Assembly (NCBI RefSeq): GCF_000350225.1
Contig: NW_005179079.1
Coordinates: forward strand, 68,689-132,688
Source of the DNA: Chondrus crispus
Taxonomy: Eukaryota > Rhodophyta > Florideophyceae > Gigartinales > Gigartinaceae
Reading direction: 5' to 3'
DNA: 64,000 nucleotides
In this document: positions 21,365-32,809 of the stretch, piece after piece
Numbering within the stretch: the first letter of the stretch is position 1
Layout: each line of letters starts with the position of its first letter
The notes under the pieces: generated by a model
What the model saw: only the letters and a program-made list of their open reading frames with translations
Told to the model about the DNA's origin: nothing
The model's database searches: none
Position numbers and translations under genes: made by a program

Positions 21365-23299
21365 GATAAGGGAACAATAGGTACAAGTAGAGATAGAAAA
21401 GAATAGGGAAATAAAGGAAAAAGAAATGGGACCCCCGAGCGCTGAAGGATGCCGTAGGCTTAGGTAAAAGGGAGCGTCTTGGTAGAGACGGACTTCGACC
21501 AAGGCGATATTCAACTCCGGCAACTCGGGTTGGTTTATTGACTTGTTTGGTCAAGGGGCTAAGTTATATAGAGCCCCGCCGGGGCGAGTACAGTAGCTCC
21601 CGGCTCTAGATTCTAGATCTAATTTGTAAATAAATTAAATAATTAAAATAATCGTGCGCTTCGTCGCACACGTGTGTCCCCCAAACCCGGACTACAGTAT
21701 CCAATTTTTTTCCTTTTTCACTTCCTTTTTTCCCCCTACCCGAGACGGGTATTGCACTACAACCAAGTCCAAACTCGGGTCCCAGTTGTCTGTTCTTGAC
21801 AAGTCCCCTCTATTGCAATGGATTGAGCATCAACATTCACTCATTTTTCGTGGCTATGACCTACCTTTGGTTGCGATACAACAGAGCCTGCTGCAATGCC
21901 GTTTGTAGAACTGCAATTTCATTTTCATCTGCAGCCATGTCGGGTATGCGTAGTATAGATGGTCCCAGCGATGCAGTACAAGTGACCACACTAATCGAGG
22001 CACCACATATCGTCATGGGATGGACCACACCCCCGTCTTCTAAACTTTCCTTGTGGTTTCTTCTAGTAGCCACTGTTGTGGATTAAGTACCCCACCTGCC
22101 ACCAGTTGTGCAACATGAAAGGTGTCGCTGTGTTCAGAGGGCAAGGCAGTTGGCGGAACGATTTGTGCTGCTGGTAGCGCACAGAATGCGCTTACTGCGA
22201 AGAAATCCATTGAGGAAGGAGCTTTCTGCGCGAGAGACATGCGAACTTCCGTTCTCTGCCCTTTGTAGGGCATCGAGGTATGTTTCTTCCTTGCTTGCTC
22301 ACTTTCGATGAGCCGCTTCGGACGAAGTGGTGCTATGGTTTCGTGGATTACTGCGAAGCACATCCGGAGGGCAGAATTCCGACCGCAAGACAGAGACATG
22401 CGCTGCAATTCCATTCTGGACCATGTGCTACAGGAATGAAATTCGAAAAGGGAGCGTGGGACTGCGAAGCTGCAACTTGGGTGCAGATGTCTTGCCCTGG
22501 CGTTTGGAGTTACATTTTGGGAGGGAGCGCAGGCTGTGGCAGTGGCGTAGGCGGACGCGATGGCGGGGGCAGCGTGGGGGAGATGCGGGAGAGGGAGGCG
22601 GCGGAGTATGGAGGAGGCGGCGCGGAGGTGCAGGTCGTGCATGGAGAGATGGATGAGAAGATCCCCGAAGAGGACGCCTTGGAGGTCGGCAGGGTGACCG
22701 GTGGGCAGGTGGTGGTGGTTAAGGGGCTGCGCATGGGGTTCTCAGGGTAGTAGAGAGGGTGGCCGACGTGGTGGTGGGGTTCTGCTACGGGGGGTCAGGG
22801 CGGGGCGTTGGAGAGGGGAGAGGGGGGTTGTAGGTGAGGAGGTTGTACTTGTAAAGGCCGGGGGCAACTAGAGGAGGGAGGGACTTGCTGTGACGTTTCA
22901 TGTGTTCGTAGGGCGAGCATGACGGAGTTGGTGCATTGCTGTAACCCAGACAGTATCGGTGGGTCCAGGCGCTGCATGGCGGGGGGGGAGGGCGAGCTCG
23001 TGTGACGGGCACTGCCTTCGAGTCACTGTCAAACGTCATCCCATGATACAGTCATGCATAGACGCCGCAAACCACACAACCTACTACTGTACTTTAATCC
23101 AATCTCGGTTTCTGATTTTTCGTACCTGTAACTGTTCTACTTGAGTTCGAAAGAGATGCCAAGGTCGAAACATAATTAAACTACTTAATTTCGTGCATGT
23201 GGTGCCGCAGCGCTTCGAAAGACTTCTGTTTCAGTTCGATTTTAATGCTCAAGCACAAAAAGGGTTTCAGTCTAATACCAAACGAGTGCTAAGTTCCTA
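21365..23299. other. No confident gene; possible LTR remnant near 21.5-21.7 kb
   Basis: Around 21600-21690 the words TAGATCTAATTTGTAAA and CACACGTGTGT recall the middle of the gypsy LTRs here (compare 25919 and 33440), but termini are not visible. Minus-strand frames at 22073-21861 and 22642-22040 have partly protein-like composition but no recognisable domain. From 22500 to 22990 the plus strand is G-rich and low in complexity. Confidence 0.35.
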
Positions 23300-23959
23300 C
23301 TAGGTCATCACCAAAGCCACCGCAAACACAGACCAAACTACTTGTGTGACGATGCCGGCTCCGCCAACCGACTCGGCACGGGCCACAGCATCGCAAGGAA
23401 ATACGTAGCCATCGAAATTAAACCGAGCGATTCCAGGCAATACAGAGCGTTCTGGCTTCAACATAGTCGAATAAGCCGGATGCTTGTCGTCGGCCTCGGT
23501 GTAAACTTGAAGCTCCCAGTCATTCCAGTCATCAAAGTCTCCAAATATGTGGTTCCGAAAACGAGTCCGCAAGAACAACATCACATCCAAACTCATGTAG
23601 GGGATTCAAAAGAAAGCAGTTCCGATTTTTCCGCCGATGACTGGGACAACCCTCAGCCCTTTGAAACTCTTTTCGGGTGACAATTAAACTAGAAGCAAAT
23701 CAAAGATTGGTGTGCCATCGTCTTGAGTCTCAAGCCGTTGAGGAAGGAGCGTCATTCTCGAAGAATCCGTGACTAACGAATCCGCTTTTATGTTGTGTAC
23801 GTTCCGCTCTAGTTGCTTGAGATAAACTCTGAAAGTATTCCCCTTGGGTGGAACGTGAACACAATCCGGCGGCGGAAGTGTGGACGGGGCTGAACGGATT
23901 AATGACAGTGATGGACCTCTGTCCGCTTGAGCGGCAAGGAGCAGCGCAAGCGGTGTCAT
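23300..23959 (-). CDS. Hypothetical secreted or membrane protein, probably two exons or broken
   Basis: The minus frame from ATG 23959 opens with MTPLALLLAAQ, a possible signal peptide, and reads to 23684 (NTFRVYLKQLERNVHNIKADSLVTDSS). A second frame from about 23596 to 23300 (RNHIFGDFDDWNDWELQVYTEADD, then a hydrophobic end VTQVVWSVFAVALVMT) looks like the C-terminal part with a final membrane span. A GT at 23685 could be a donor, but I could not place an acceptor that keeps the frame. No family is recognised. Confidence 0.35.
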
Positions 23960-24184
23960 GGAAATGCCCGGGTGCAGTTACAAGATTCCATTGCCGTCGC
24001 GACGAAACTGAATGCGAGAAGCGCTCGTAACCGGAAGGTCGAGAGTGGCATGCTTGTTCGATGGTGTAGCAATGAAAACAGGATCAGAGTGCTCAACAAC
24101 TGTGGCAATAGATACTCCAGTGGTCTCTTCTTTCTCAGCTAACAGCATATTTACAACGGCAGTGTTTTAAATTCCTTTACAAAT

Positions 24185-24860
24185 TTGTTCGTTGAGGGAC
24201 ATCCATTTACGGGGGTGGGCGTATTGGGTGTTCGTTTCGGGAGGGGCCATTTGCAAGGAGGGTATGATATATATTTTGTGGAAGCTTGGCAAAATGGCTA
24301 CATTTCTTATCCTGATTCTGGCTGTGATGGTGAACAAAATGCTCACCATGTTAATCTCGGACAACCATCAGATCCTGGTAATGGGTGTAGGACTGTCAAC
24401 AGTGCCAGTCACGGCGGTGCCTGCCACTCTCCAGGACCGACCATCTGTCGGGGGAATTGGTCCAACCGCCCAGACGTCCACCCATGCATCTATTACACAC
24501 AGCCCCAACGGCGTGCTAGAAACGAAAGGTGCGGGACTACGAACTAAACTTTGACGTACGGGTTAGCTGTACGTCATAATTTACTTCAATCTCCCTGTTT
24601 CTGGAGCGTCAATTGGGCAAATATATTCTTTCTTTGATCCTGGTTCGGGATTGTTAGGGCACGTGCCACGCAAGTTCCATTGTCCTTGTCCTGGGGTCCA
24701 GAATCTGGACGACTGCACAGCACAGCATGATTTGAAGTCTACCCCTCGAGGGTTAGAGTGCATGCAGAGTGGTGAAGACTTAAAACAAAGCAGCATAAAT
24801 GATCCCCAGCTGACTGCGCTCTACATACCCCTATTTTCTGTTCTTGATTTGGATCAATAG
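24185..24860 (+). CDS. Hypothetical cysteine-containing exons
   Basis: Two plus-strand stretches have protein-like, Cys- and Gly-bearing sequence. The first is 24185-24547 (HLQGGYDIYFVEAWQNGYISYPDSGCDG). The second is about 24575-24860 (LPVSGASIGQIYSFFDPGSG, then KFHCPCPGVQNLDDCTAQHD). They could be exons of one extracellular-type protein, but no splice pair was confirmed and no domain is recognised. The second ends just before the right end of the 19.4 kb insertion. Confidence 0.25.
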
Positions 24861-24885
24861 CATCGCAATGCACTCTGGCGCAACT

Positions 24886-24954
24886 CCTCTTGCACTACTT
24901 CACTCGTATTAAACTCTAGCCGTACACTATCGACACTCACTAATTCTACTAGGG
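24886..24954. repeat. Right terminal inverted repeat of the 19.4 kb insertion
   Basis: Read inward on the minus strand from 24954, it starts CCCTAGTAGAATTAG and contains four AGTG words in 50 bp. About three quarters of the first 30 positions match the end at 5556. It abuts the gag break exactly. Confidence 0.5.
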
Positions 24955-25261
24955 CGCGGAGATTCTGCAGCGACTGGGTGACGCGGTCGAACCTCCCCTC
25001 GCAGATGGATCGGAGCTCTTCCATGCAGCGCGAGTAGACGGCATCCGTAACGTCGATGCGGAGGCAAGTACGGACTTCCTCAATGTAGTCTGCAATGCGG
25101 TCGAACATCGCCGCCGCTTGTCCTTCGGGGGACTCGGGCTACGGTTCCCGGTCTCGGAGACCTGCGTAGCCGTCGCCGAACGGCGGTGATGGTGCGTGCA
25201 TAGCAGCCGCCCTCGGATCCTCCGGTTCGGAGCGGATCGAGGGGGCGTATTCTTGACTCAT
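24955..25261 (-). pseudogene. Gag N-terminus of element 3, with an in-frame UAG leader
   Basis: The gag AUG is at 25108 (MFDRIADYIEEVRT, close to MYDRIAEYIEDVRT at 34258). In the same frame an upstream AUG at 25261 opens 40 codons (MSQEYAPSIRSEP...GDGYAGLRDREP). A TAG at 25141-25139 follows, then ten codons, then the gag AUG. The arrangement and peptide are matched by the element at 33399. The frame is cut at LRA by the insertion at 24954. Confidence 0.8.
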
Positions 25262-25319
25262 CTCGACGCGTACGAACGCGGAGGAAAAGGAAAGTCTTCT
25301 CGGAAAGATCTCGGGGTCT

Positions 25320-25336
25320 TCTAGGTCGGGAGACCA
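25320..25336 (-). promoter_or_regulatory. Primer-binding site of element 3
   Basis: Contains TGGTCTCCCGACCTAGA on the minus strand, one base from the LTR terminus. Confidence 0.75.
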
Positions 25337-25337
25337 C

Positions 25338-25959
25338 TATTACATAAACACCCCCAACGTAGAGGGGTGTATGCTTAGCTCGACGTAGACCCTTTCGGAG
25401 GGCGAGAAGACGGGGAGAACACACAGCTAACGAGACAGGGAAGCGGGCCCTGGTAGCGTGGTAGAGCTGGACGTTCGAGGACGAGCGTACGCGCGGGCCG
25501 ATCTACGCCTCGACGCCCCGGTGCAGCGCTGGGAAACGTACCAGCGCTGACGGGCGGAGGCGGGTCTAGGCTCTCTCACGTACGCGTGTGTCCCCTACCC
25601 GCTTTGTATCGTTTAACGCGCGCAAAGGCGGATCGTGCGGGTTAGTTAAGCTGGAAGACGGACTTCGACGGTAGGTCGTGGACAAGTCCGAGCTTGTCCC
25701 CCTTCGCCGCCGCCGGTCCGCTCCGTTATTTAATGTACAATTAGTCTATCCTCACTTAGTACAGTACGTACTGTACTATGCGGCACTACTGTAGTCGACA
25801 CTGTCAGCCGACGGGGCTGACTGTATACGTGTCGTACACGTATAGTACACGTGGGGGCTCGTGCTCCCGTACACGTGTGGTACAGGCTGTCTGTAAGGGT
25901 CGTTCCTTACAGACCCAGATCTAATTTCTAATCTAATTCTTCCGGGTAGTTATACTACA
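25338..25959 (-). repeat. 5' LTR of element 3
   Basis: This 622-bp LTR reads TGTAGTATAACTACCC at its start (25959) and GTGTTTATGTAATA at its end (25338), matching in position the TGTAGCATAACC...GTGTTTATGCGACA of the 33399 element. The last base pair departs from CA (TA). It holds several CACGTG or TACGTG cores at 25820-25890. The outer flank is CTGCG; the far end is not in the window. Confidence 0.75.
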
Positions 25960-26009
25960 CTGCGGAGGGCAACCAGCGGGCTTCTATCTGGAAGCCGAGC
26001 GTCCGTAAA

Positions 26010-27170
26010 ATTATTTAAAGGCGGTGCAGCTTCGCCATCAGTAGTTTCGACGCCGAGACCATGGCGTTCAGTATGTAACAAACGGCCTGGTTGTCCTCGT
26101 GGATGAGAAGGCGCTGTACTTGCGGACGTCGCACGTACTTGGCGAAGTGTGACTGTACAACCAAACGTACAGCCCTCAGTGCCCGTGAAATGACCGAGTG
26201 CGCGCGGTCCACGGCCGTCCACAAGCCTTGACTAGTCCACAAACCCAATGAACCCACCAAAACCTCATTCCTAAGCATGCCTCCATATCTAACGACCGCC
26301 GTCTTCGCGTGCATTGTTCAGCCCAGCTCGATGCGCACCGGGTCGTTCCCGTCCCCGCGCGTGAACGAACTTCAATAGCGCAAGTCGCGAAGCGACTAGA
26401 AACACATGCGCACCTTCTGAAACTCCTCGCAGCACCCCGGAGCAGCGCGGCATGATGGCGGATCTTCAACCCCATGGTGCACTGAGGAATGGAGATCTTG
26501 CCGGGGCTGTCTCGAGCTCCGCTGATTGTAGCTTCGACAAGGTCATATCGGAGCAATGGCTGCGAGTGAAAAATCAAGAGAAGGGAGGTGCGAGTGTTAT
26601 GGACACGGCAACTCGGCAGAAGTTCCAGAGCTTGGTCAGCAATGCCAGGCCACGATTGCGCTGCGCACTCAACCGTAAGTCGTCGGCGAGTTGGCGCAGT
26701 TTGCAGACTTTCTCCTCCGACGCGGACACCCTCATAGACACCTTGTCTGTCACACGTCCCAAATGCTCCAACAACATAGTACCCTGCCAGCATCTCTTCG
26801 TCGGATGACGCACAATTCCCGGTCGTCCAAACAACCGATCCATCTTCCTACAGGTTAATGTGCAGTCCTTCTTCGTCGACAGTTCGCAAGCACAGACATC
26901 GATATAGGGAAGAACACGGTGACACAACAGCTCCTTCAGACACTGCATCAGCGGCGGAAAACGCTTCGTGAAACACAAAACCCCAATTCCCCAGCTGAAA
27001 TGCAGCGCGATACAACGGTAGTACCTTTCGTCCTAGCGGAAAAGGAAGAAATTTCGCACGCGGGGGTGAAGAAGGAAGTGGCGATATCCATTCTTCATGT
27101 CCCATGACATCAGCGTATCTGCACCCTGCAGCTGAGTTGCCAAGGGCTAGAATGTCTCCATCGTGGTTGA
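26010..27170 (-). pseudogene. DIRS-like reverse transcriptase and RNase H remnant
   Basis: The minus frame from about 27170 reads SWDMKNGYRHFLLHPRVRNFF, YYRCIALHFSWG, CFTKRFPPLMQCL, RVLPYIDVC, LLEHLGRVTD and EEKVCKLRQLADDL, the RT pattern of DIRS/Ngaro-type elements. The catalytic box YIDD is YIDV, so one metal-binding Asp is lost. Further downstream the RNase H-like part (about 26300-26015) shows RYGGMLRNEVLVGSLGLW, RALRAVRLVVQSHF, HEDNQAVCYILN and SASKLLMAKLHRL. Two in-frame TAGs (near 27145 and 27035) and frameshifts show it is dead. Element 3's LTR begins 50 bp further on, so a tyrosine recombinase, if it existed, has been separated. Confidence 0.65.
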
Positions 27171-27249
27171 CCCTTTGCGTTAGTGCTTACTTTGCCGATT
27201 AAAATTAGTCACAAAACCACCTTCCCGTCCCCGTCCTCTGCCACACAGT

Positions 27250-27880
27250 GAATGCAAAAGACACCATCTATGTTCCTGTCACCAAATCTCTTATCTCATC
27301 GTAAAACCCCTCTCGTACACCGTCCCTTCACACCCACTCTTCAAATCATCCCTAGCAAGCGTCCTGTCCTCCTCTCCTTCAGGAGAGCTCGCCGAGTACC
27401 AGACCCTCCTCGAACAGCACCGATGGTAAGTCCAACATGCCGAAACGAACTTGCCGGGCAACATACTCCCTGTCGCTTAACTCCGAACGCCAGAAGTACG
27501 CCCTTTGGGACGTTTCACGCCACAAGGGTGCTCCCCCAATTCCTTTCGGCGTCATCAGTTCCATCGTTTCCCATCACTTTTACTTTACTGGGTACAACAT
27601 CCAAGGACTCAGTTTTCCAGTTTCCGGCGGCCTTCTTCAACCTAGCCTTGGCTAACAGTTTGCCGCCTCATTCTTCAGCTTCGACGTCAGACCCTCGCGC
27701 GCCGAGCAGTATGCCTTCGAGAACACAGCTTCGTGTCCTTGCTCAACCAGGATGGACATTTGGCACGTCGCCTCTACCCCTGCTGCGTAAAATCTCTGAA
27801 ATACTGCACGCGGATAGAGAGGACCTCGAGGGTCGCGCGCATGGCTTTCTCTGCCAAGGCTAACTTTGGAGTCATACTGG
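27250..27880 (-). pseudogene. Possible upstream ORF of the DIRS-like element
   Basis: Short minus-strand stretches read like protein in shifting frames: ALAEKAMRATLEVLSIRVQYF near 27860, EQGHEAVFSKAYCSAREGL near 27750, and MELMTPKGIGGAPLWRETSQ near 27560. They lie directly upstream of the RT on the same strand, where a gag-like ORF is expected. No domain is recognised. Confidence 0.3.
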
Positions 27881-29559
27881 GTACATCCTGTTCTTGGTCC
27901 ATCATCACCCCCATGGTCGCTAATCCAAGCTTAGTCTACACGCTACAGGCGTTTCCATACTCTCATTCTTTCGCCGATTGTAGTATAACGCCCCAGCGCT
28001 CAACCGACGTCGAAGGCGGGAGCAGACTCAGCGCGTGCACTGTAGCTCGAAGCGTTGTGACACTAAGCGTATGTGCCGGAGGACGAATGGGAGCGTGTCC
28101 TTGGTGGCGTGGTAGAGTCTTGAATGAGTTCGACGCCCGACCAGGCAACGGCTGGCGGATCGATGGGTTGACTCGTGACTAGGCGCCCTGGTCAGGGCGA
28201 CGACGCCGAGGATGGATCGTAGCGCGAGGCCGCGCTGTCGTGGCGTTTCACCCTGCAGTCGTAGGTGGTCGAAACCTAAGTTAGAAACCGAAAGGCCCAG
28301 GCCCAGAGACCTTGTAAGAAGCTCCAAAACCCCTATATGCGACCGCTGTCCTCTTCCCTTCTCCCCCTGCGTTCTCCTTTACTAAATCTGTATTACCGTC
28401 ACTCTTACCCCGCGACGTCACGGCGCTGGTACAGTAGAGATGTTGTAACGTCTATGTTCGTTGGTGCGCAAACCGAGTACAGTAAGAAATAGTTGCTTTA
28501 CACACGCAATTGGGCATGTAAGTAAATGGGGCAGACACGCAACGTATGAAACGTGGCTGATCTCTCCACGCGTACAACATTTGTATAGATAGGACACGGG
28601 TCTGTATACTGCACTGATGGTCGGTCCCTCGACTTTAACTCGGACACGAAAGCACCCGCAGGGGATTTAAAGCACCCCATGTGCGTGGCACGTACATGGG
28701 GTCCCTGCTCAAAGACGCTTCCTTCTCGAACCAACTTGAGGGAGCTGAGCTCCGCTACAACATCACTATGATCGCGGCGAGACGGCACTGGACTCTCCCA
28801 CGCAGCTCGGACGGCAAGCGTGCGTTGCACTATGACTGCCGTGGGCGGTCTGTCGGCTGCGGGTGGTTGACCGGCTTGATTGCCCATGCTCTAAAGTGTT
28901 ATGGGCACACTTGCTAGAGTCTGTCAACGCCTCTGTAGCTGAGAGGATTTGTCACGGGAAGAGAAATAGAAATAAAACGGGGAGGGGGAGGACCACCCAC
29001 CGGCACCTGATGGGGGATAACGTACGCTTGGTAGGCTGACAGAGCATTGCAGCCACTGCCTATTTCCCGTAGAGTCTCACCCATATACACGCAAACGTGT
29101 GCATTGACGCGTACAGTGCCCTCGCGATATCTGCGACACCTGGGGAGACGCACCTTGGTTACATTTATGGCGGGTTTTCAGTTGACAAATCTGATGATAG
29201 GAGTCTGCGGGAAAAATCAACCCCTTCCAAGTCAAATGTCAAAATAAACCGCAGATGTTTAAAACGTATAAGTAATGGCGAAATGCTGCATCCCTGTTAC
29301 AGTCTTGAGGTGTTTCCAACCGGAACAGCATAGTGTCGATCCACGTCACCATACACCAATCCGCTATCGTCTACCCCCCGACGTCGTGAAAGTCCCTAAA
29401 CGCCTTGCTTTTAAGCGCCAAATAGAGGGTATGAGTTTACCCCTTTTGTTCTGCAGGACTAGTATGCCGGTGATTTATACCGTCTTTCATTCCCAATCGT
29501 ATTTTATATCATATAGAGGGTGCAGAGGCAGACCCATTCTAGCGAAAGAATCTGATAAA
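27881..29559. other. No gene seen
   Basis: Normal-composition sequence with only short frames on both strands. I see no LTR ends, no terminal repeats and no domain matches. Confidence 0.45.
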
Positions 29560-32060
29560 TAGCCTGAGGGCTGTTGGGAGCGTCTTGTTCATTATTAGAA
29601 AAACCACAGTAGCTCTCTTCGTTTTAGCTTAGCATTCTTAACAAAAGCAATCGCACGTTAAGATGCCATCATAAAAGAAATTTTGTTAGACAGTGTGGAC
29701 CTCAGTCGGACAAACTCTCTTCGTCTTGTTGACCTACATAATTGAAGGACAAGCTTGGACCCCCAGTGATTCAAAATGACACATAATTGAAACGGACAAC
29801 CGAAGCATATGATAATATCGGCACAAATTAATTCTTCCAGATGGCATGGACTCCATACGTTCTCATATGAGCGTTCATGTTTATCTCGTGACGACTACAT
29901 CCATTCACCAACAGCTTCAGTGTATCTACCGCCATGATGGACAGCTCGTTTAATGCAGTACTAAATTTCCTATGCATTAATAATAGGCTCGCCATCACTT
30001 ATCATTGTTTGTATGATATTCGCAACGGCCATAAAGCATTGCGAGTGCAACGAGAGATGGTGCCGAAACGGATGCCCTAAAACAAAAATTTGCTTCATTC
30101 GCCCATTCACTTTTTCGTGTCTGCCTCGCACTTTTTTGTATAGGTCTCGCTCCATTCCTTCAAAGTCATCAATTGTTTTGCACTTTTCATCTGAATAGCC
30201 TTGATCAGAAATAGTCCACTCCATGGTGTCAAGTATGTCCTTCAATCCTAGTCGAAATATTTTCAAATCAGGAAATGGGCCACAACTGAATGGCCCATGA
30301 ATTCATATGATATCTCTTCCACCTGTAGAAACCCTTAATTCATACTACACGGCATAAAACGTTCGTGCCCTTTCGAATTAAGGCCTATAGATATCACGCC
30401 TGAATTTAGTATCTCGTCAAATCAAAAGACTGTACAAAACTCTGAGGCATTAGAGAACACGTCTATTCTTTATTGCATAACACGCAGCAAAGAATTATGT
30501 ATTCCTATACTTCACAATTCGTCTAATGATATGCTGATATTAATTAGAATGAGCCTCTCTTCAAGGTCGTTTGAATCCCTAAAATATCTGCTGCTACTCC
30601 AAGCGTATTCCGAAATACGCGAGGATACGAAGTAGGATGATTTTGTTTAACATCGATCGATCCTACTTCTATATGACGTGTCAAATTAAGTTATATCTGA
30701 ATGTTGAATCTACGGGAAATAAATTTGGTGAAAGATACAGCGGAAAAGTACCTCTTAAACCTGATGAATGAAGAAAGGACTCCATACCCTTATTATATTT
30801 CAGATTGACAATTCACTTTTCGAAAGGAGTCATGGCCAACATCTTTGATGGATAAGTACTGGCCTATTCGCCATATTTGTGTCGAGGAATAGATAAAAGC
30901 TACTTACAGGTTCTTAACCATTAGATCATGCAACAAAAATTGGAACTAATATCTTATGATTTTACCGCCCATCTCTTGTTTGGGTGGTTCGGGGGATGGA
31001 CGCGAAACAACTTTGAACCACCGAATTGTAATAGACGATGAAGGCGTAGCTGAATGGTGGACGATTAATATGCCGAAAGGACATTTTCCTTACAGTGTGT
31101 CACAGGGTATGCCAATTAGGGTCTGATTGCCACAACATTTCAGCTATAAATCGCACGTAAAGCATGCGTGCGATCAAATGTACATAATTGCAGTTGGAGA
31201 AATATTGTACCGCGGTACTGGTAGCATGGTATACCATAACTGATTTAAATGCATTTAATATTGATTTTAACCTCCCACTTTTGATACTGGATTCGAATCC
31301 AAGTACGAGTATAAAGCAAATCTTTCATAGAGCTGATGAGAAGTGTTGGCGAATTTTGAGAAACTGCTTCTTGCACGAAGTCCTTCTTAGCGAATCCCGT
31401 CTCCTGGGATACTAGGTAAATCCATTAACTACTTTTGTCAGAGCAAACATTAGAAATCTTCGCTAAATAACACAGCCAAGTAGCGAATTTTTGTCGTAAA
31501 GGTGATTGTTCACTGTTTTATTGGCCTATCACTGCTTTGGCTCGGGGCTGCAAGACTATATATGTATCTCTACAGAATAAGCGTTCCTCCGATATATGAG
31601 AACTGGCCTTCATAACTCGTCAAACTATTCACATAACAAAATTAGGCCGTCCTGAGCTTTCGAGGAGTTAGTAAGATTCGCTTTTGGCGAATCTTTTATG
31701 TTGCGTGCACAAGGTGCTCACGTGTGGTGCAATAATGACATTTGTAATTTCAAGAAGAAATCTTGACGTAAATATATCACCTATATCATGCTGAGCGGTT
31801 CGAGAAATATGTCCTAAACAATATGGTTTTAATTCAACAACATCTGTTATAATACAAAATCATTATTTCTGTTTCTTGAATAATATCTTATTGAGACGAG
31901 TGGGAAACGAAAGAAAATCTCGTACCGTCAAGCGATACAAGTCGCTTCGGTTACGCGCGGCATTCGCATTTTTCGGTTCAAGAACACGAAAGTGAGACGA
32001 TACACGTTGAACTGAAGCGAAAATTTCTCCTCAGAATTTTATGTAATTTATTTTGCACTT
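29560..32060. other. G+C-poor block with little coding content
   Basis: The G+C falls to roughly 35-40% by eye, against well above 50% on both sides. Apart from the DDE-transposase remnant at 29970-30310 there is no credible gene. Small hairpins occur: arms GAAGTAGGAT/ATCCTACTTC around 30630-30675, and AGATTCGC/GCGAATCT near 31675-31695 followed by T residues. Confidence 0.55.
29970..30310 (-). pseudogene. C-terminal remnant of a DDE (IS5/DDE_4-like) transposase
   Basis: The minus strand reads GPFSCGPFPDLKIFRLGLKDIL, then TISDQGYSDEKC, then KKVRGRHEKVNGRMKQIFVLGHPFRHHLSLHSQCFMAVANIIQTMI. This resembles the last third of eukaryotic DDE transposases: a D in the DQGY strand and a conserved R-RHE-VN-R-K-F block containing the catalytic Glu. 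The N-terminal part with the first Asp is missing or unrecognisable upstream. Terminal repeats were not found. Confidence 0.6.
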
Positions 32061-32062
32061 TC

Positions 32063-32809
32063 GTGTGCCACCACAATGGTCTCCCATCTCACACGCTTGC
32101 CGACGTCCAGTCGTCCTCCGACAAAACAGACCATTTCTATTGCTCGCGTTCAAGATCGTCTTTGAATGAAGAAAAGATTCAGAGCGCAAATCTTCTGTTC
32201 AAAAGATTGAAGGATGGTGATGTGAAGGGAACAGAAACTCTTCGCGCTGCTTGGGAGTCCGAAACTGCATTCCAGGAATATAGCTTGGCAGTTTTCCGAA
32301 CAAGGTAAAACAAAATTAAGGGCTCTTTAGGACTCTCTGGGAAGAAACCTGGTAAGACAACCAACCCGTTTGAGTTCCCAAATGTTCCTGTCTTCATTAT
32401 TTTATATGGTATTTATATTCTAACGTGACCTGTTCTGCATAACAATCTTTGTATTTTGTGTAATAGGGAAGGACCTCGATGACGTTGTGCAGGCAAGGGC
32501 CCTAAAGCGGAAGTGCACGAACGGGGATGTGGAGGAGCGTGCTGTGCCACGAGATGGCCGTAGTTCGTTTGATGGTTCTGAGTCTTCCCTAGAAAATGAG
32601 AACGGAGGGGACGGGTGCGATGGTGTTAGTGGATGGCAGACGTTCAAGCCTCCTCATTTCTTCTATGCCTGGCTTGAACCAGTGTCCACGCTTCGAATGC
32701 TGAATGTAGCTATTTTGCCTCCTGTTGGAATTGAAGAAGATGCGCTTGAGGTTGGGTTTGTTGACGATGGGAGCTGTCTGGAGGTCTCTGTTAAGTGGCC
32801 ACCGTCGAT
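32063..32809 (+). pseudogene. Truncated gene of unknown function, two exon-like blocks
   Basis: Block 1 (about 32063-32306) reads NEEKIQSANLLFKRLKDGDVKGTETLRAAWESETAFQEYSL and ends at a good donor, AG|GTAAAAC. A plausible acceptor, GTGTAATAG, lies at 32466. Block 2 (32470-32809) reads acidic, then HFFYAWLEPVSTLRMLNVAILPP, then EEDALEVGFVDDGSCLEVSVKWPPSI. The join I tried with this donor and acceptor changes frame, so a lesion or another splice site is needed. Block 2 stops where a gypsy-type LTR begins (32810). No family is recognised. Confidence 0.4.

Larger units (their letters stand above)
5556..24954 (-). mobile_element. TIR-bounded insertion with TNP2 transposase (CACTA/CMC-like), itself carrying other insertions
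   Basis: The boundaries were found because both ends coincide with the break in one gag gene. The inward ends match imperfectly: CCCTAGAAGAAATATATCAG on the plus strand at 5556, and CCCTAGTAGAATTAGTGAG on the minus strand from 24954, both followed by repeated AGTGT motifs. Flanks are CTC and CGC, a possible 3-bp duplication with one mismatch, which fits CACTA-type elements. Inside lie a TNP2-like transposase, a divergent ORF, gypsy element 2 and 7 kb of sparse sequence. The TIRs do not begin CACTA, so family membership rests on the transposase. Confidence 0.5.
3920..25959 (-). mobile_element. Ty3/gypsy element 3, split by later insertions
   Basis: Pieces on the minus strand: 5' LTR 25959-25338, leader, gag N-terminus 25261-24955, then gag again at 5555-5425 and 4800-3920. 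The gag pieces match successive parts of the gag at 34258-36675, and the break falls inside the motif LRALVDQL. Removing 24954-5556 restores an uninterrupted LR|ALVDQ reading, so I treat the pieces as one element opened by a later insertion. A solo LTR (4801-5424) and element 1 (from 3919) entered it afterwards. The 3' half lies beyond the left edge. An alternative is that the two gag pieces come from two different copies. Confidence 0.65.

Noticed and set aside
31290-31302. tRNA-like GATTCGAATCC
   Set aside because: No acceptor stem or A-box can be built around it.
31675-31700. Rho-independent-terminator-like hairpin followed by T residues
   Set aside because: No bacterial-type gene is nearby and the setting is eukaryotic. 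The stem is only 8 bp.
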